Counted from the first letter of the stretch, positions 49,951 to 61,993 are shown. The stretch is 64,000 bases of DNA from Allomyces macrogynus ATCC 38327 (GCA_000151295.1 GG745340.1:126077-190076), one strand, 5' to 3'. A program made the numbers and translations. The notes: a model not told the origin generated them from the sequence alone.

Positions 49951-50579
49951 GTCTTTGTCGGTTTCAGGTGCACCCACAGGTTGCAACTCGTCGAAAGCAA
50001 GCCGTGCCGAGTCGGCAGGGATAACCGTGCTGCAGCGGTTGGATTCAAGTCGGCCGTTGGGGGTTGGCGGCAGGGGTGGTGAATCTCGGTCTTGTCGTGC
50101 CCGTCGCCCCAGCTGCTGGCTGCTACCACTGCTGACTGCTGCTGCTGCTGCTGCTACTGCTGGCAGTGCTGGAGAGAGGAGGAGCAGTTGTTGTCGTCCA
50201 TGGCCGCGGCACTTGGCCGGCGACGAGCAAGCTTGGGGAGTGGGGCGGATGTGCCGGAAGTTGCGATCCGGCTGCTGCAGCTGCTGCACGACTTCGGGCG
50301 GTTTGCTCTCGACCAAACGACCAAGCGAGAAGAGAAGCAAGGAAAATGATGCCATGCAAGCGCGCGCTTCACAAATTGCTGATAATTTCTGGCCGGCTGG
50401 CCCCCGTTTCGATCCCCGCCGCTGCCGTGTCGCGGTTCTCGCCATTACCAGCCCACCACAACACTGGCAGCAGCCCGGATCAACGACTCGCAGCAAAGCG
50501 TTCAGATCAGTATCCGTGCCACGATCCGCGTCGACGAGCCCTTCCTCGGTCACGCTCCACCGACCAGCCAGCTGCGAGA
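49951..50579. other. Divergent promoter region, hydrolase / DRC12, with CTG microsatellite
   Basis: 629 nt between head-to-head genes. Six CTG units at 50136-50153, continued imperfectly to about 50162. No other signal recognised. Confidence 0.45.
50136..50162 (+). repeat. CTG trinucleotide repeat
   Basis: Six perfect CTG units then CTACTGCTGG in a divergent promoter region; noncoding here. Confidence 0.8.
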
Positions 50580-51444
50580 ATGTCCTCGAAGGCGTCCGCC
50601 AAGAAGCCGGCATCGGCCAAGGGCGCCAAGGGCAAAAAGGCTGACGAGGGCAAATGTCAGGGCCTGCCTATGCTCCTGATCCGTGTCCGGACAAGCGCGA
50701 CGTGACCTTGTTTCTCATCCGCGCGTGCGCTTTACCGACAGAACAGCCAAGGAAAAGACAATCGTCGACGACCTGACGCTCAAGCTTGCGGCCGCCACGA
50801 CCGAGATTGAGGGCCTACGTCGCGAACTTGCGCATCGCGACGAGGTCATTCAGCGGCTCAAGGAGAAGAACGACCAGTTTCGCACGGCCGTGGCCAATCT
50901 CGACGCGCAGCTTGCCGAAAAGCACCAGGACCGCATGGACCTGGCCGCCGACGCCAACCTCGAGTACCGCAAGCTCGAGACCGACATGAAGCACAAAATT
51001 GCGCTGCTCGAAGCACAGCTGCACGATGTGCGCGCGCATTACGGTGCGTTATCGCGCCGCTCTCTGCATAAACACGGCATTGTGTATCTGAGCTCATGCT
51101 GCTCGTTACTCGCCGCTCACCGTAGAAGCGACCACGGCGCAAATGACCAAGGCTGAAGCCGAGGCACGGCGCACGATCGAGACCAAGGACGCGATCATCG
51201 AGGAGCAAAGCACACGTATCTCGTGCATGGCCACCGAGTTTGAGTCGATGCTCAATGTGCGTGTTGGGCGGCCCCTGCCCTCGCTTGCACGGATGTGCTC
51301 ATATGCTGCCGCCGACGCCCACAGGAAACCATGGAAAAAGTGTCACGCAAGATCCAAGCTGCGGCCGACCAGTGGCAGGGCGAGCTGGCGCTGTCGCCCG
51401 ACAACCAGCGGCGACTGCAAGAATTTACGGCGAGCACGGGGTGA
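50580..51444 (+). CDS. DRC12: Dynein regulatory complex subunit DRC12 (CCDC153)-like coiled coil
   Basis: Small axonemal coiled-coil protein. A Lys/Ala-rich start (SKASAKKPASAKGAKGKK) precedes a continuous coiled coil. The family-like block is KHQDRMDLAADANLEYRKLETDMKHK (in two halves), comparable with the DR-x-D-x-x-AD-x-x-x-Y-x-x-x-x-x-x-x part of DRC12 proteins, and the C-terminus has ETMEKVSRKI-QAAADQW, like the L-x-K-L-x-x-x-x-x-x-W end of the family. Certain exons: up to 51043, 51126-51256 and 51325-51444. The junction between the first exon (from 50580) and the coiled coil (open from about 50745) is unresolved: the two best splice pairs give either a 41-nt intron or a weak CCAAG acceptor. 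Its presence implies a flagellated life stage. Confidence 0.75.
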
Positions 51445-51819
51445 TTCTTGGTGGAGAGCGGGACGGGACGTTGCAGACTGCAAGCGGACTGGCGTTGGCT
51501 GTCGTGCAAATTATGAATCAAACTCGTTTCTTACTTGCTGATTAGCGCGGTTAGCCAGTTTGCCGAGCTGACGGCGCGCATTGGAAGTCAGCAGCCACCC
51601 CCGCCGACGCCGTCGCCCTCTGTGACCATCACTCTTCAAGCTGCCTGCTTCTCTTTCCCCGACCCAGCTCGAACACAACGCTCCTATTGCTCCATTTCCT
51701 CTTGCGCATCGTTTGGACCAAGCCAGTCAACAGGACCGCAAGCTCACGCGCGTGCGAGTGTAAGCACCGGATCCGCCCCCGCCGTCAAGTCGGTACTCTC
51801 AGCTGCGCGCGCCAACATC
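51445..51819. other. Intergenic/leader of the EEP-family gene
   Basis: The frame of the next gene is open from 51535, so a longer N-terminus (95 residues more) is possible. Otherwise a pyrimidine-rich leader. Confidence 0.35.
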
Positions 51820-53452
51820 ATGCAACCCTCTCCACGCGCCACCACGGCCTCAAGGAGCCACCCGGCATCGCGGTCGGCCTCGCCGCACATGTTCCCGGTG
51901 CAGGCCAGCTCGCCGCCGCGCCGCAAGTCGGTCTCATCCGCGTCAGCCGCTTCATCGCGCCGCAACTCGGTGCACAACGACGACGACGAGCCGGGTTTGC
52001 CCTTCGAGCTGCTCATCTACGACTACCGCCCTGGTGTCCCGCCCGTTGTTCCTTTGCGCCCACCGGGGTCGCGCGGTGGGACTTCGCCGCCGTCACCGCG
52101 ACTCGCGGCGGGTTTGCCACCTGTGACCTCGCCGGGAGCAACGTCGCCGCCGCCACGGCCCGTGAGCGCCGTCAAGATCGTGCAGTGGAACATTGAGCGC
52201 GGGTACCAGCTCGATAAGGTCATTGACGTCCTGGTGCGCGTGCAGCCGGATGTTGTGTGCCTGCAGGAACTGGTGCGTGCCTTATGTGCATTCGCTTGAC
52301 ATGGTGGTCGATCACGGCAGCTCACGAGCGTCCCAACAGGATATCGGCTGCGCGCGGTCCAACTTCCGCAACTGTGCGCAAGAGCTCGCGCAGGCGCTGC
52401 GCATGAAATGCGCGTTCGCCGCCGAGTTTGTCGAACTCGCATCGTCGGTCCGGTCGGCGCGCGACTCGGGTGGCGGCGTGCACGGAAACGCCATTCTCTC
52501 GCGGTGGGATTTCGCCGCCGACGTCATGGTGCACAAGTACCAGGTGTTTGACTGGGAGCGCGACGGGATGGGTCTGCGCGAACCGCGGCGTGGGGGGCGG
52601 TGCACGGTCGTCGGCGAAGTGCAGGTGCCCGGGTGGACGGCCCCGCTTGTCGTTTACAGCGTGCACTTGGAAATCTTTTGCGGAATGCTCGGCCGGGTCG
52701 CGCAGTTTAGCGAGATTCTGGCACATGCGAGCGCGACCAAAAAGTCGCACCCGTTCCAGGTGATTGGTGGTGATTTGAACACGATGGTTCGTTCGATTAC
52801 TTCACTGCCATGTGCGGAACGGCTGGGCCCAAAACTGACAGTTCTTGTTGCCCACAATCAGGCGCACGGAATTGCACGACTCTCACCCAAGTACTGCCAA
52901 GACAAGATGCGTTGGAAGTCGCTCGGGTCGACTGAGGCCGAATGGTTCACGCAGCACGTTCTGGCCCAGCCGCCCACGGTCCCGTTCAACCCGGCGCTCC
53001 TGTCGCTCAACTTGCCGCCAGACGTCCTCTCGACGGCGCTGAACTGCGGGTTCTTTGACCCGTTCGACCCGGTGCACGACGTGACGCTCAGCAGCTACGG
53101 CGGCTATTTCCAGGGCAAGCTCGACTGGACGCTGTGCATGGGGCTCGACGTCGTCGACCAGGGTATGGCCAATCTCGCCTACGACGCGTCCGACCACCGG
53201 CTTCTGCACGTTACGGTGCGACCGGACCTGGAAGAGCGCAGGTACCATGCTTTACTCGACGAATGGGCTGCGACGGATGGGGAGGGCGTGCGGCGCCGCA
53301 GGAAAGAGAATGGGAGGAGAGCGTGGTGGTTGTCGTGGAGCGTGCGGGTCGCGGCGACGGCGAGCGTTGTTGCCGCTGCGTCGGTCGCGTGGGTGCACCG
53401 TGCTCGTGTTGTGGGGGCTGTGCGTTCTATTGCGGCGGCGGCAGCAGGATAA
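51820..53452 (+). CDS. Endonuclease/exonuclease/phosphatase (EEP) superfamily membrane protein
   Basis: Exons 51820-52272, 52340-52786 and 52862-53452, 496 residues. About 110 Ser/Pro-rich residues lead into an EEP fold: KIVQWNIERG (Asn of motif 1), DVVCLQELDIG (metal-binding Glu), GGGVHGNAILSRW, VYSVHLEIFCG, VIGGDLNTMAHG (catalytic Asp/Asn), GKLDWTL and YDASDHRLL (catalytic Asp-His). Every key residue of the superfamily is present. A basic segment and one C-terminal hydrophobic helix (ATASVVAAASVAWV) suggest tail anchoring. The superfamily covers DNA repair nucleases, inositol phosphatases and neutral sphingomyelinases; a membrane anchor favours a lipid or RNA substrate, but this is not decided. 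Confidence 0.85.
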
Positions 53453-55357
53453 GGGGATGATGATGCGACAGATGTGCACATAAATCGCAGCAACAGTTTG
53501 TGAACCTGGGCGAGGACACCCTGCCGGTCGTGTTTGGGAAATAGAGAAACATGTCAGCTTCTTTTCCAACTGGATCTGGATCTGGGTACCGCGGGCTGAT
53601 CGCGCGCGTTTCGACTCGTCGCCGCGGAGAGGTGTTGCGCGGCTCAAAAATGGGACCGTATCCAGAGCACAAATTGCAATCTGGTCATTGCTGCCAGGGA
53701 AGCTGGCATCGAACGAGGTGGACCATGCCTCCTGACGGGCTTGAGCCGTGCATGCCAGACTTTAAAACGTTCGCGACCCAACCCGGCGACTCAGCCAATG
53801 TTATCCACGCAAGCTATTCTCTGCTTTATCAAACCTTATTCTGTCAAAGATCACCGCCAACTCACTTCGAGTTCTCAGTATGCAAGTGTTCTTTCACGGA
53901 TGCTGAGGACTTGTATTTGCCAGTCTTCTTCCAGCAACTAACGCGGCTCGAACGTCAAACCATTTGCACGACTGATGGTGGGAGTCCTCAAGTGCAGGCC
54001 AACATTTTGTCTGCGCTTTCCCCGCTCGTCCCTCGAGATACTGGTGCTTGTTGTGCCTGTGTAAATTGATGTTGTGGTCGATGCACTAATGGCAGCCCCC
54101 TTCCCGACCTCATGTCGCACGTCATTACTGAGCACGTTGCAGCACGCCCCAATATCGTGCGGTTTCTCACTCATTCTGCTAGTGAACTCCAAATGTCTCT
54201 GCAGAATACGCCGAGTGGCGAGATTGTGGACGCGCTTGCAATTATTCTATCCAGTGGTGGAGTGCTTCACCTGGAGTGGCTATTCCTCAACACCATTCAA
54301 GCCATCATTGACCCAACGCCAGTCACGCTTGGTATGGTGCAGAGAGCAGCGGGTCCGGAGCGCTTTTTTCGCAAGGTAATGTGCCCTCAGCCAACGAGTC
54401 TTGGGTTGATCAAGTACCAGTTTGCTGTCACGGCATCTGAAACAATGGAGAAGACGATGGGAGCAGGCATTTTCGGTTCTCTTCAATACATCTGTTGTCA
54501 ACAGTTCGCGATATCATGCCAGCGTTTTCCCAGCCCGGCAATGAGCAAAGTGCATTTCGGCTCATCCATTCGAAGTAAATACCCATGAATGCAGGCTTTT
54601 GAAGTGTCATGTTTGCAAAAAACCTCATTGGAGCTAATGCTCAAGTTGGACAGAGCAACGAGCCAAAGTGATGCAACAGTCTATTTGCTGACAGAAGTTG
54701 ATACTTTTCTCAGGCAGACAGACAATCTCTGTTTCCTGCACCGCGACTGCCAGTGAGCCGATCGGCTATTTTTTCGATATTCTTGTGGGCGAACATGCTT
54801 GGCTTGGGGAATGGATTCACTGAGACTCAGGCCGCTGAAGACGCGCATTAGATATAGTTTGGACCCATCTGGTAGAGTGGATGTGACTTTCTCCAGTTGA
54901 AGGAATGCCACATAAGCAGGTAAAAGGTGTGAAAGAAAAATTGTCTCGAGTTTGTTAACAGCAAGTTCCAGAGGACATGCGCCCATACGTAGCTTCTGTA
55001 CTCTTCGATCATACAGCCTCAAGTTCTAAGCCAAGCGCTTCATTGGGCCATGAAGCTATCTTTCGATTCGTTTGGCAGAAGACGGTGATAGCTACACCAA
55101 CATTGTAGTCGGCCAAGGAGCTCATATGAAGAGTTCAACGCAGAACGTGAGCATATTTTGCCACCAACCCGATTCGAAAACGGTTCCACACGCTCCTGGC
55201 AGCCCTCAATAACAAAAAAATCCCTTTGCGGTCCTCGCCCATCATCCCCCCCCCCCCCCCACCTCTCATTTCCTCTCGACTCATTCCACCCACGCTTCAT
55301 TCGACCCTCGCCCATGACCGTCGATGCAACCCTTACCCAGCATCTGATTCCGCGTTC
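53453..55357. other. AT-richer intergenic stretch with possible F-box relic
   Basis: No intact gene. On the plus strand near 54045, SSLEILVLVVPV recalls an F-box helix but runs into a TAA; fragments to about 54590 (GEIVDALAIILSSGGVLHLEWLFL) are in another frame. A 15-nt C run lies at 55246-55260. The region resembles the decayed stretch at 25.8-28.7 kb in composition. Confidence 0.35.
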
Positions 55358-56710
55358 TTAGTGCGCGGGCGCCGCTGCCGCCTGCACCTCGGCCACGTCG
55401 CGCACGACCACGTCCAGTTCCGTGACCCCCTCAATCTCATTCACAAACTTGGCGCCAAACGCAACCGACGGCGTCGCGGGCCCGGCCTTCTTGGTGACCG
55501 CCCCGTCAAACACGCGGATCGCCGACAGGAGCGCCGCGCGCGCCGTGAACAGGTACCCCTCGGGCACAATGACGGCGCCTGTCGCGACGCGGCCCGTGGC
55601 TACGTCGCGCACCTCGCCCCACACGTCAATGTTCGACTCGTGGTGAGCGGGCCCCTGCGCGATTTTCGGGATCGCCGCGGAAATGAGACAGTGCAGGCCC
55701 GGAATCCACTTGAGCGCGACAGCGCCGACCATTGAGCCGTAGTAGACAAAGGGCGCGACAAGTGCGGGCGCCGGGAAGAAGACATTTGTGTTGGGAATGC
55801 CCGTGGAGAAGTAAGCCGAGTAGCAGTCGCCCCACGGCAGGAACATCTGTTTGGGGATGATTTGATGGGTGAGGACGGCGGATCACGTCACATGCGAGAA
55901 AAGCGCAACCGTACCGCGTTCTTGGTCCCATACGTCGGGAACGGGACGCGCCGCGACGTGTAGGCGACACCGACGTTCTTCATTTCGCCGTTCACGCGCG
56001 CGCACATGGGCCGGCCCGTCGCAAAGTGCTCAAACGAGGTGAGCGCCGTACCGCGCGACAACGCCGCGCCCGGACCGTTGCAAATGGCCAAGTCGAGATG
56101 CGTCGCGCCCGGCAGCGCCTCGGCGAGCCGCTTGGCGAGACAGTCGGTTGGAACAATGTCGAACCCGACGCCGGAAATGGCGAGGATGCCGGCGTTAGTG
56201 ATTTCTTGCGCGTAGGTCTCGTGGATGAGCTGCATGACCGGTTGCTCTGTGCATCCAAATGGCCGTCTCGTCAGCGCGCTCGTAATCGCCGCGGAAATGG
56301 AGTCATCGGCGATAGGCGTGATCCGACGCGTCGCGTTGCGTCGCGCGTCGTGCCCAAGCACACCAGATGCACATACCACCCGTGATGTCGAGGTAGTCGC
56401 ACTGGTTGCGCACGCACGCCGTGAGCATGGGCTCGGCCGTGTAGATGAAGGGACCGGCCATGTGCACAACGACGCGCACGTCTTGCAGGTGCACGTCAAT
56501 CTCGTCTTCCTCGCCCTCGAGCGAGAAGATGCGGTAGGGCAGGTTGTTCGCGTCGGCGACTTCCTTGACCTTCGCCTCGGACCGGCCAGCGAGCACGATC
56601 TTGTCGCGCAGCGCGGCAAAGACCGGCTCGCGCTGCAAGATCTGCGCAGAGAGCTTGCCAGTGTACCCGTTGGCGCCGTAGAGCAGGATCAGCGGGGCGT
56701 TGCGCGGCAT
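55358..56710 (-). CDS. Saccharopine-dehydrogenase-like oxidoreductase (SCCPDH family)
   Basis: Exons 56710-56377, 56246-55915 and 55846-55358, 384 residues. The N-terminal Rossmann motif is ILLYGANGYTGKLSAQIL (GxxGxxG), with KIVLAGRSEAKV closing the nucleotide site. CDYLDITGEQPVM is formed across the first intron (130 nt), then GVGFDIVPTDCLAKRL and GPGAALSRGTA, all typical of the DUF-type saccharopine dehydrogenase-like proteins (trans-acting enoyl reductase relatives). These proteins lack demonstrated saccharopine activity in most cases and some associate with lipid droplets; I do not assign a substrate. A Cys/Pro-rich tail completes the protein. Shares a promoter region with UXT. Confidence 0.88.
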
Positions 56711-57154
56711 GGCTGCGGTTGGTGGTGCTGGTGCTGGTGCTTGCGCTGGTGCTGGTGTGCTTGCGCTGGAGCGGGAGCTGGCCGGTGCCGAAGCCGGTGC
56801 TGGCGCTGCACGTGCGGGGGTTATCTTGGCGGTGCAGAGAGGGCAGAGCCGGATGCCGGCAAACGCGATTGGTGATCCGGCCGGAAACGCTGAGCGATGC
56901 ACGGTTGTCTCTCGTGCAGACCGCGGTCGTGTCCCGCACGCCTGAAACCTGAAACGCGTGGCGAGCAAGTGGCAAAGGTGGCGCAGCGTTTGCGGTGGAT
57001 CCCGGCACGCGCGGATCCTGCCACATCCATTGCAAGGATCACGACCGCGTTCTGACTCTTCTGATCAACGAGAAGCAACATTCCGCACGTCACGTTGACT
57101 GCTGTGAGCCAGGTCGACAGAATCGACTCGCAACTCGCTGCATTTCTCGGCACC
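56711..57154. other. Divergent promoter region, SCCPDH-like / UXT
   Basis: A ggtgctggtgctggtgcttgc-type repeat lies just left of the UXT side, at about 56713-56812 (leader of the minus-strand gene). No coding signal recognised. Confidence 0.4.
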
Positions 57155-57787
57155 ATGGACGATATTAGCGACGCCGTGGCGCAATACGAGGCCTTTATCA
57201 ACGAGAAGCTGCGCGTCGACCTCGAGCAGGCGCTCGGCCTGCGCGACCAAGTCTACAACCAGATCAGCGAATAGTAAATACATCGTATGCTTTCAGCATA
57301 CGTCTTCGAACCTTGAGTCGCTCACCGCCATGCCAAAATCATCACGACGTGCAGCGGCAAGCTCGCCAACCAAATCAAGATGCTCCAGGAGACGGGCTCA
57401 AAGGAGCTCAAGACGCAAGTCGACCTCGGCAGCAATTTCTTTGTTCAGGCCAAAATGTACGGCTCATCGCTTGCAGCGATGATTCGCGCACAAATCGTCA
57501 CTCACGCTGCCGCGCCATGTAGACCCGACACGACCTACATCTACGTACAAGTCGCATTCGGCTTCCATGTGCAGTTCACGCTCCCCGAAGCCATTGCGTT
57601 TGCCGATAAAAAGCAATTGCAATTGCAAAAGTGCGTGTACTTGCGATGCTTCTCCACCCATTTCTCTGTCTTCACGCTCACGATTCGATTCGGTAGGCTT
57701 GCCGACGAGCACACGAGGCAAGCCAATGCCCTCAAGGCGCAAATCCACGTTATGCAGCAGACGCTGCAGCAGCTCATGCTTGCCTGA
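57155..57787 (+). CDS. UXT: Prefoldin-alpha-like protein UXT
   Basis: Component of the R2TP/URI prefoldin-like chaperone complex in animals. Exons 57155-57273, 57355-57456, 57523-57630 and 57697-57787, 139 residues. Coiled coil: AVAQYEAFINEKLRVDL, LGLRDQVYNQISEYGKLANQ (join), then TQVDLGSNFFVQAKIPDTT, matching the UXT core (MQVDLGCNFFV...PDTS), YVQVAFGFHVQFTLPEAIAF, and a second helix ending HVMQQTLQQLMLA. Each intron is 66-81 nt. The ATG at 57155 gives a slightly short N-terminus compared with human UXT (157 residues). Confidence 0.93.
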
Positions 57788-58180
57788 CGGTGCAGGCGAA
57801 CGTTCATTCGGTGGCCGCCGTTTTGTTGTTGGCCATTCCTGCATTCCTCTAACCCAGTTTTGCTTGTTGGTGTGTTGTTTCTCGCGCTTGCGGGCGTTGT
57901 GCTTTTGTGTTACTTCTCAAAAATGAAATCATGCCATCCATTTTCGAGCGGCGTCGGCAACCCGACAGGGCGGGCAGATGCAAGCGCAGCATCAGCGCGA
58001 GAGTTAGGCGAGCGGCGGCCCAACTTGAAACCGGTGAGCTCCCGTCTGGCACATCCACAATGTCGAGCCGAGCAAAAACGAATCATCATTTGAACGCTAA
58101 GGCCAACGCAAATTACACGGCACAATCCGACCCAGCACCACTATTCCCCCCTTCCATCCCGTCCCGCGTAGCACAATGCC
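57788..58180. other. Convergent intergenic region, UXT / FARSB
   Basis: 3' flanks of two convergent genes; nothing further recognised. Confidence 0.45.
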
Positions 58181-60283
58181 TTACAGGAACGGCTCGAGGT
58201 TCATTTCGAGCAGCGTCACGGGTAGCGCGAGCTCAAAGTGCCCGAGCACTTCCGGATGCACGATACCGAAATGCCCAATGACGTTCCCATTGTAGACGAT
58301 CTCGGCGCGACGTCCCGGGAAGAACGACTCGTTCATAGACTCGCGAATCGCGTACTGCGTCGTGGGCACGTTGAGCATAGCCATGACGCGGCCGAGCATC
58401 CCGTGAATAATCTCAAACGCCGACTTTTTGTTGGCGTAGGCAATGCACACGCGGCGCTCATTGCGCGCGCGGCGCTCCTGCGTCTCGTCGCGCTCGACAA
58501 TGTCCGAGACTTCAAAGACCTGCAGCGGCAACGGGCGCGACTTGTTCTCGCGCAGCGTCTTAAGCACGCCCGGGATCAGCGACGTGCGCACGACTTGGTA
58601 CTCGACCGTCTTGGGGTTGGCGAGCTCCACGGCCAACCCGTTATCGGGCTGCCGCAGGTGCGCGAAATTCTCGTCGTGCGAGCACAGCGTGAGCGGCAAC
58701 ACCTCCGAGAACCCGGCGAGCGCGAGTTCGCGCCGGATCTGGTCCGAGAGCTTGTTGATCGGGAAGGGCTTGCCGACGGTGTTGACGGCCGGCAGCGTTT
58801 TCGGGATCTTGTTGAACCCGTAGGCGATGGCCACGTCCTCCATGATATCGCATGCGTGCAGAATGTCGGACCGCGTGATAGGCACGTCAACGAGCACCGT
58901 CTTTTGGTCCTTGGTCAGCGTCGCGCCGAGCGACATGCGCTCGAGGTGGTGCACAACCTCGGCGGGCGTGAGCTTGACGCCGATCGCCGACGTGATGTAG
59001 TCAATCGACGCCTCCATGCGCCGCGGCGCAACGTCCGGGTACGTGTATTTCTTGCCGTCCGGGTAGATGACCTCGACGGGCTCAACGGTGAAGGGCGTCG
59101 CCGAGTACTGCGAGTAAGTCGCGACCATGGTGTTGAGCACGACCTTGGCCTTGGTCAAGTCCGTGGCCGTGCACTCAATGAAGACGTTCTTGGTCTTGAG
59201 CGTGATCTTGGAGTGGTCGCCGTTGATGATGGGCGGCAGCGAGCACACGACGCGCTTGGCGTCAAGAATGATCGGGTAGACGGGCGAGTTTTCAATAATG
59301 TGCAGGAATTTGCCAATGTGCTTGTCCTTGGTCCGGTAGTGCTCAAAGAGCTCGGGGCACGGCAGTGCCTTGGGCTGGTTCAGCGCCTGGAAATTGATTT
59401 GCGACGGCGGCAGCGCCTCGTAGGTGAAGGGGCCCTGGATCGTGTCGAGGTCATGCGTGCCAATCGCAACGAGCGTGCGCTTGCTGTGGGAGAAAACGGG
59501 TCGTGAGCGTGCGCGGAAGCAAACGAGCGATAAATCTGCACAAAGTGCAGGAGCGGAGCCAAATTAACGACGCACCGGCAAATGTTGTTGTGCAGCTTGT
59601 CTTGGAGCGTGATGAACGAGTCGTACATTTCCGGCGTGAACGTCACGTCGCGCAAGATCGCGCCGACGACGTGGGGGCGAATTTGCGCCGTCTGAAGAAC
59701 CAAACACCCGCCGTTCGGTCAGTTCACGGTCCCCTCGTTCCCGAAAAACGCAATCAATGACGTACCTCCTTCTTGACGATAATCTGCTGCAGCTTGCCAC
59801 CCTTGGGCTTGCGCACCGTGTAGGCCGGCGGCTTGCCCTGGCCCAGGAAAATCTTGAGCGACCGAGCGATCCCCTCGGGGCTCAGCAGGTCGTAGCGGTT
59901 AGCCGGAATGTCGATCTTGTAGAGAGGCTTGTCGGACAGACCCTGCGCGCGCGCGGCCGCCTCGCCAATCTGCTCAATGGCCATGGCGAGCTCCGACGTC
60001 TACACGTTGCGCGCGAGTCGCGGTCAGCCCGCGCCGCGAACGTAACATGAAGCGCACGTGGAGACGGTGCTCCGTACATCCTCCTCGAGCTCAATGCCAA
60101 ACTCGAAGCACAGCTCACGGAACTCATCGGTGGCTATTGGTGGTGGTAGGCGGCGCGGTCGCGCAGATTCGGGATCAGCGTGCACGTTCGGATTGCGGTT
60201 GTGCGGGTGCCAACCGATGCCATACAGTACTTGCGGCCGAGGGCCTTGAACAGGTACTCCTGGTCGACGTTGACAGTCGGCAT
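58181..60283 (-). CDS. FARSB: Cytosolic phenylalanyl-tRNA synthetase beta subunit
   Basis: Charges tRNA-Phe together with the alpha subunit. Exons 60283-60226, 60133-60078, 59999-59766, 59691-59576 and 59483-58181; 588 residues, matching the usual 589-595. Sequence landmarks: [110 protein letters not shown], and a catalytic-like core domain ending [19 protein letters not shown], the archaeal/eukaryal beta-subunit layout. The first two exons are short (58 and 56 nt). Confidence 0.96.
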
Positions 60284-60666
60284 GGCGGGATTCGGTGGTT
60301 GATCAGGTGCTGTACAGTCGATCTCAGGGCCGCCGGTCGCTGAGCACAGAGAACGTCGTCGCCGTGCGTGTACTCGTGGTCGCGGTTGCCGACGTGGTTG
60401 CTGTGCACTGCTGCTGCTGGAAACGTCGCGAGCGGTTGCAGATGGTCAGGCGTGCGGAGCGAAGCGAGCCCGACTTGGACAAGACGCACCGACCGAGAGT
60501 GATCAGGCCGCAACGAGTCGAGCGCACGTGCACATCCGGCTGAGCCCAGAGGCGTGATCGAGCCGTCAACAACATCACTGCATTGTCAGGGATTCGATAC
60601 TTGCGATGCTGGTGTATAAATATTTGCAAAATTGAACGAGTAACGTTCTAGCAGGGTGCGAGACAT
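60284..60666. other. Upstream region of FARSB and tRNA gene
   Basis: FARSB promoter/leader (minus strand). A TATA-like tataaatatttgc at about 60613-60625 lies 45 nt before the tRNA gene. Confidence 0.4.
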
Positions 60667-60738
60667 GGGGTGTTGGCGCAACGGCAGCGCGTCCGACTCC
60701 AGATCGGAAGGCTGGGAGTTCGAATCTCTCACACCTCA
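60667..60738 (+). tRNA. tRNA-Trp (anticodon CCA)
   Basis: 72 nt fold as a cloverleaf without an intron. Acceptor GGGGTGT pairs with ACACCTC (one G-T), discriminator A. D arm GCGC..AGCGC, anticodon stem TCCGA/TCGGA around loop CTCCAGA (anticodon CCA, Trp), T arm GGGAG-TTCGAAT-CTCTC. A run of five T at 60745-60749 is the Pol III stop. Confidence 0.93.
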
Positions 60739-61993
60739 ATCCACTTTTTCGAACCAATGTTTGTTGGTCTCGCCCTCCCATGACGCGCGCACGTCGCTCG
60801 GCACCTCTTCTGCAAATTTTTGTGTACTTTTTACCCATCCTGGGGAGCTGCTGTTCTTTCTCGCGTTGATGTGGGCGCCTTACAGTTGAACTTGCCCCAT
60901 CTGCTCACTCCAGCAATCAATGGCTGACAAACCAGGGCATCAAGACTCTAGTCGCAGAGAAGAATCTTGACGTTGCAATATTGGCCTCCAGTTTCCCTCG
61001 CCACCAGACCAATGGATTGAAAATGACGGAAGACTTGCAGTCTTTGATAAAGCTCTGCTACTTGTCTTTTACGCATCAAAAGCGACCTTGAAAGTCACAT
61101 TGGACCTGGTAAGTAACTGTGGCAGTGTCCAAATGTACCATTCTCAAGCTTGCTTTTGGTCGGCCAAGGACCACATTTCTCGGTCAAGTTTGCGCCACTT
61201 CTTCCACATTCAAAGCGGTCCATTTTCAATGCGGTAACGTGAAGCCAGAGCAGTACACGCGCCTAAGGAAGTCAGTGACGTGGTTGAGCATTCAGATACC
61301 TATGTTTGGAGTGCTGGCAGGGCAACATTTGGGTCACAGCTTGAACGTCAAGTGTCATTCTGGCCCGCTTGTGACACCGGGGCACCAGAGAATACCACGA
61401 GCTGCAGGCCTGCCTGTTCTGCTGGTCAAGACAGCTTGTTATATTTGGTGGTCCATGCCAGCACCACTGTCCTTACATTGCCAGTTTCGCTGATGCTTTG
61501 TTGATACGACGCTGATACTTCGCTGATACTTCGCTGATACTTCGCTGATACTTCGCTGAGACTTTGCTGATGCTTATGGCATTGCCCCACTGGCCGGCGA
61601 CTTTCTTGCACAGGCAGTCTGGCGGCGGGCTTGTCCTGGCTTAGAGTTCACTCGGACAGCCAACCGACGGCAACAATGTGTGTCCAGTATGTGCCAAGCG
61701 TGGTTTGATTTCAGTGGATGTTCCTTGCTTGCAAGCACGTACAAATCCACAATGGAAAAACTAGAATCTTGTACCTATATCGAGTCGGTGGAAGGTAAGG
61801 GAATGAAGAGAGAAACGACCAGGAACAGCAGAGGGGAGTGAATGAGGAAAGAAAACGAGGAGGGAGCACTGACCAAAGAAACCAAGACCAAAACGACAAA
61901 ATCGCAACGACTGCAACCAACCATCAAAATGAACACAATGAAAGCCCAGCACAAAAATCAGCCATCACTGCAACAGCGCGCACGCCCATCGCT
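60739..61993. other. Intergenic, AT-richer, with tandem repeat
   Basis: Starts with the Pol III terminator of the tRNA gene. No gene recognised in 1.25 kb; holds the 11-bp repeat at 61504-61560. Confidence 0.4.
61504..61575 (+). repeat. 11-bp tandem repeat (cttcgctgata)
   Basis: About five near-identical head-to-tail copies of an 11-mer, with diverged copies at both ends (gacgctgata, ctttgctgatg). 11 bp is not a codon multiple and no gene spans it; simple tandem expansion. Confidence 0.8.

Noticed and set aside
58238..59506. 422-residue plus-strand frame opposite FARSB
   Set aside because: Arg/Leu/Val-rich mirror of a certain synthetase gene.
61504..61575. CRISPR-like array
   Set aside because: Repeats are directly adjacent without spacers, and the genome is eukaryotic.
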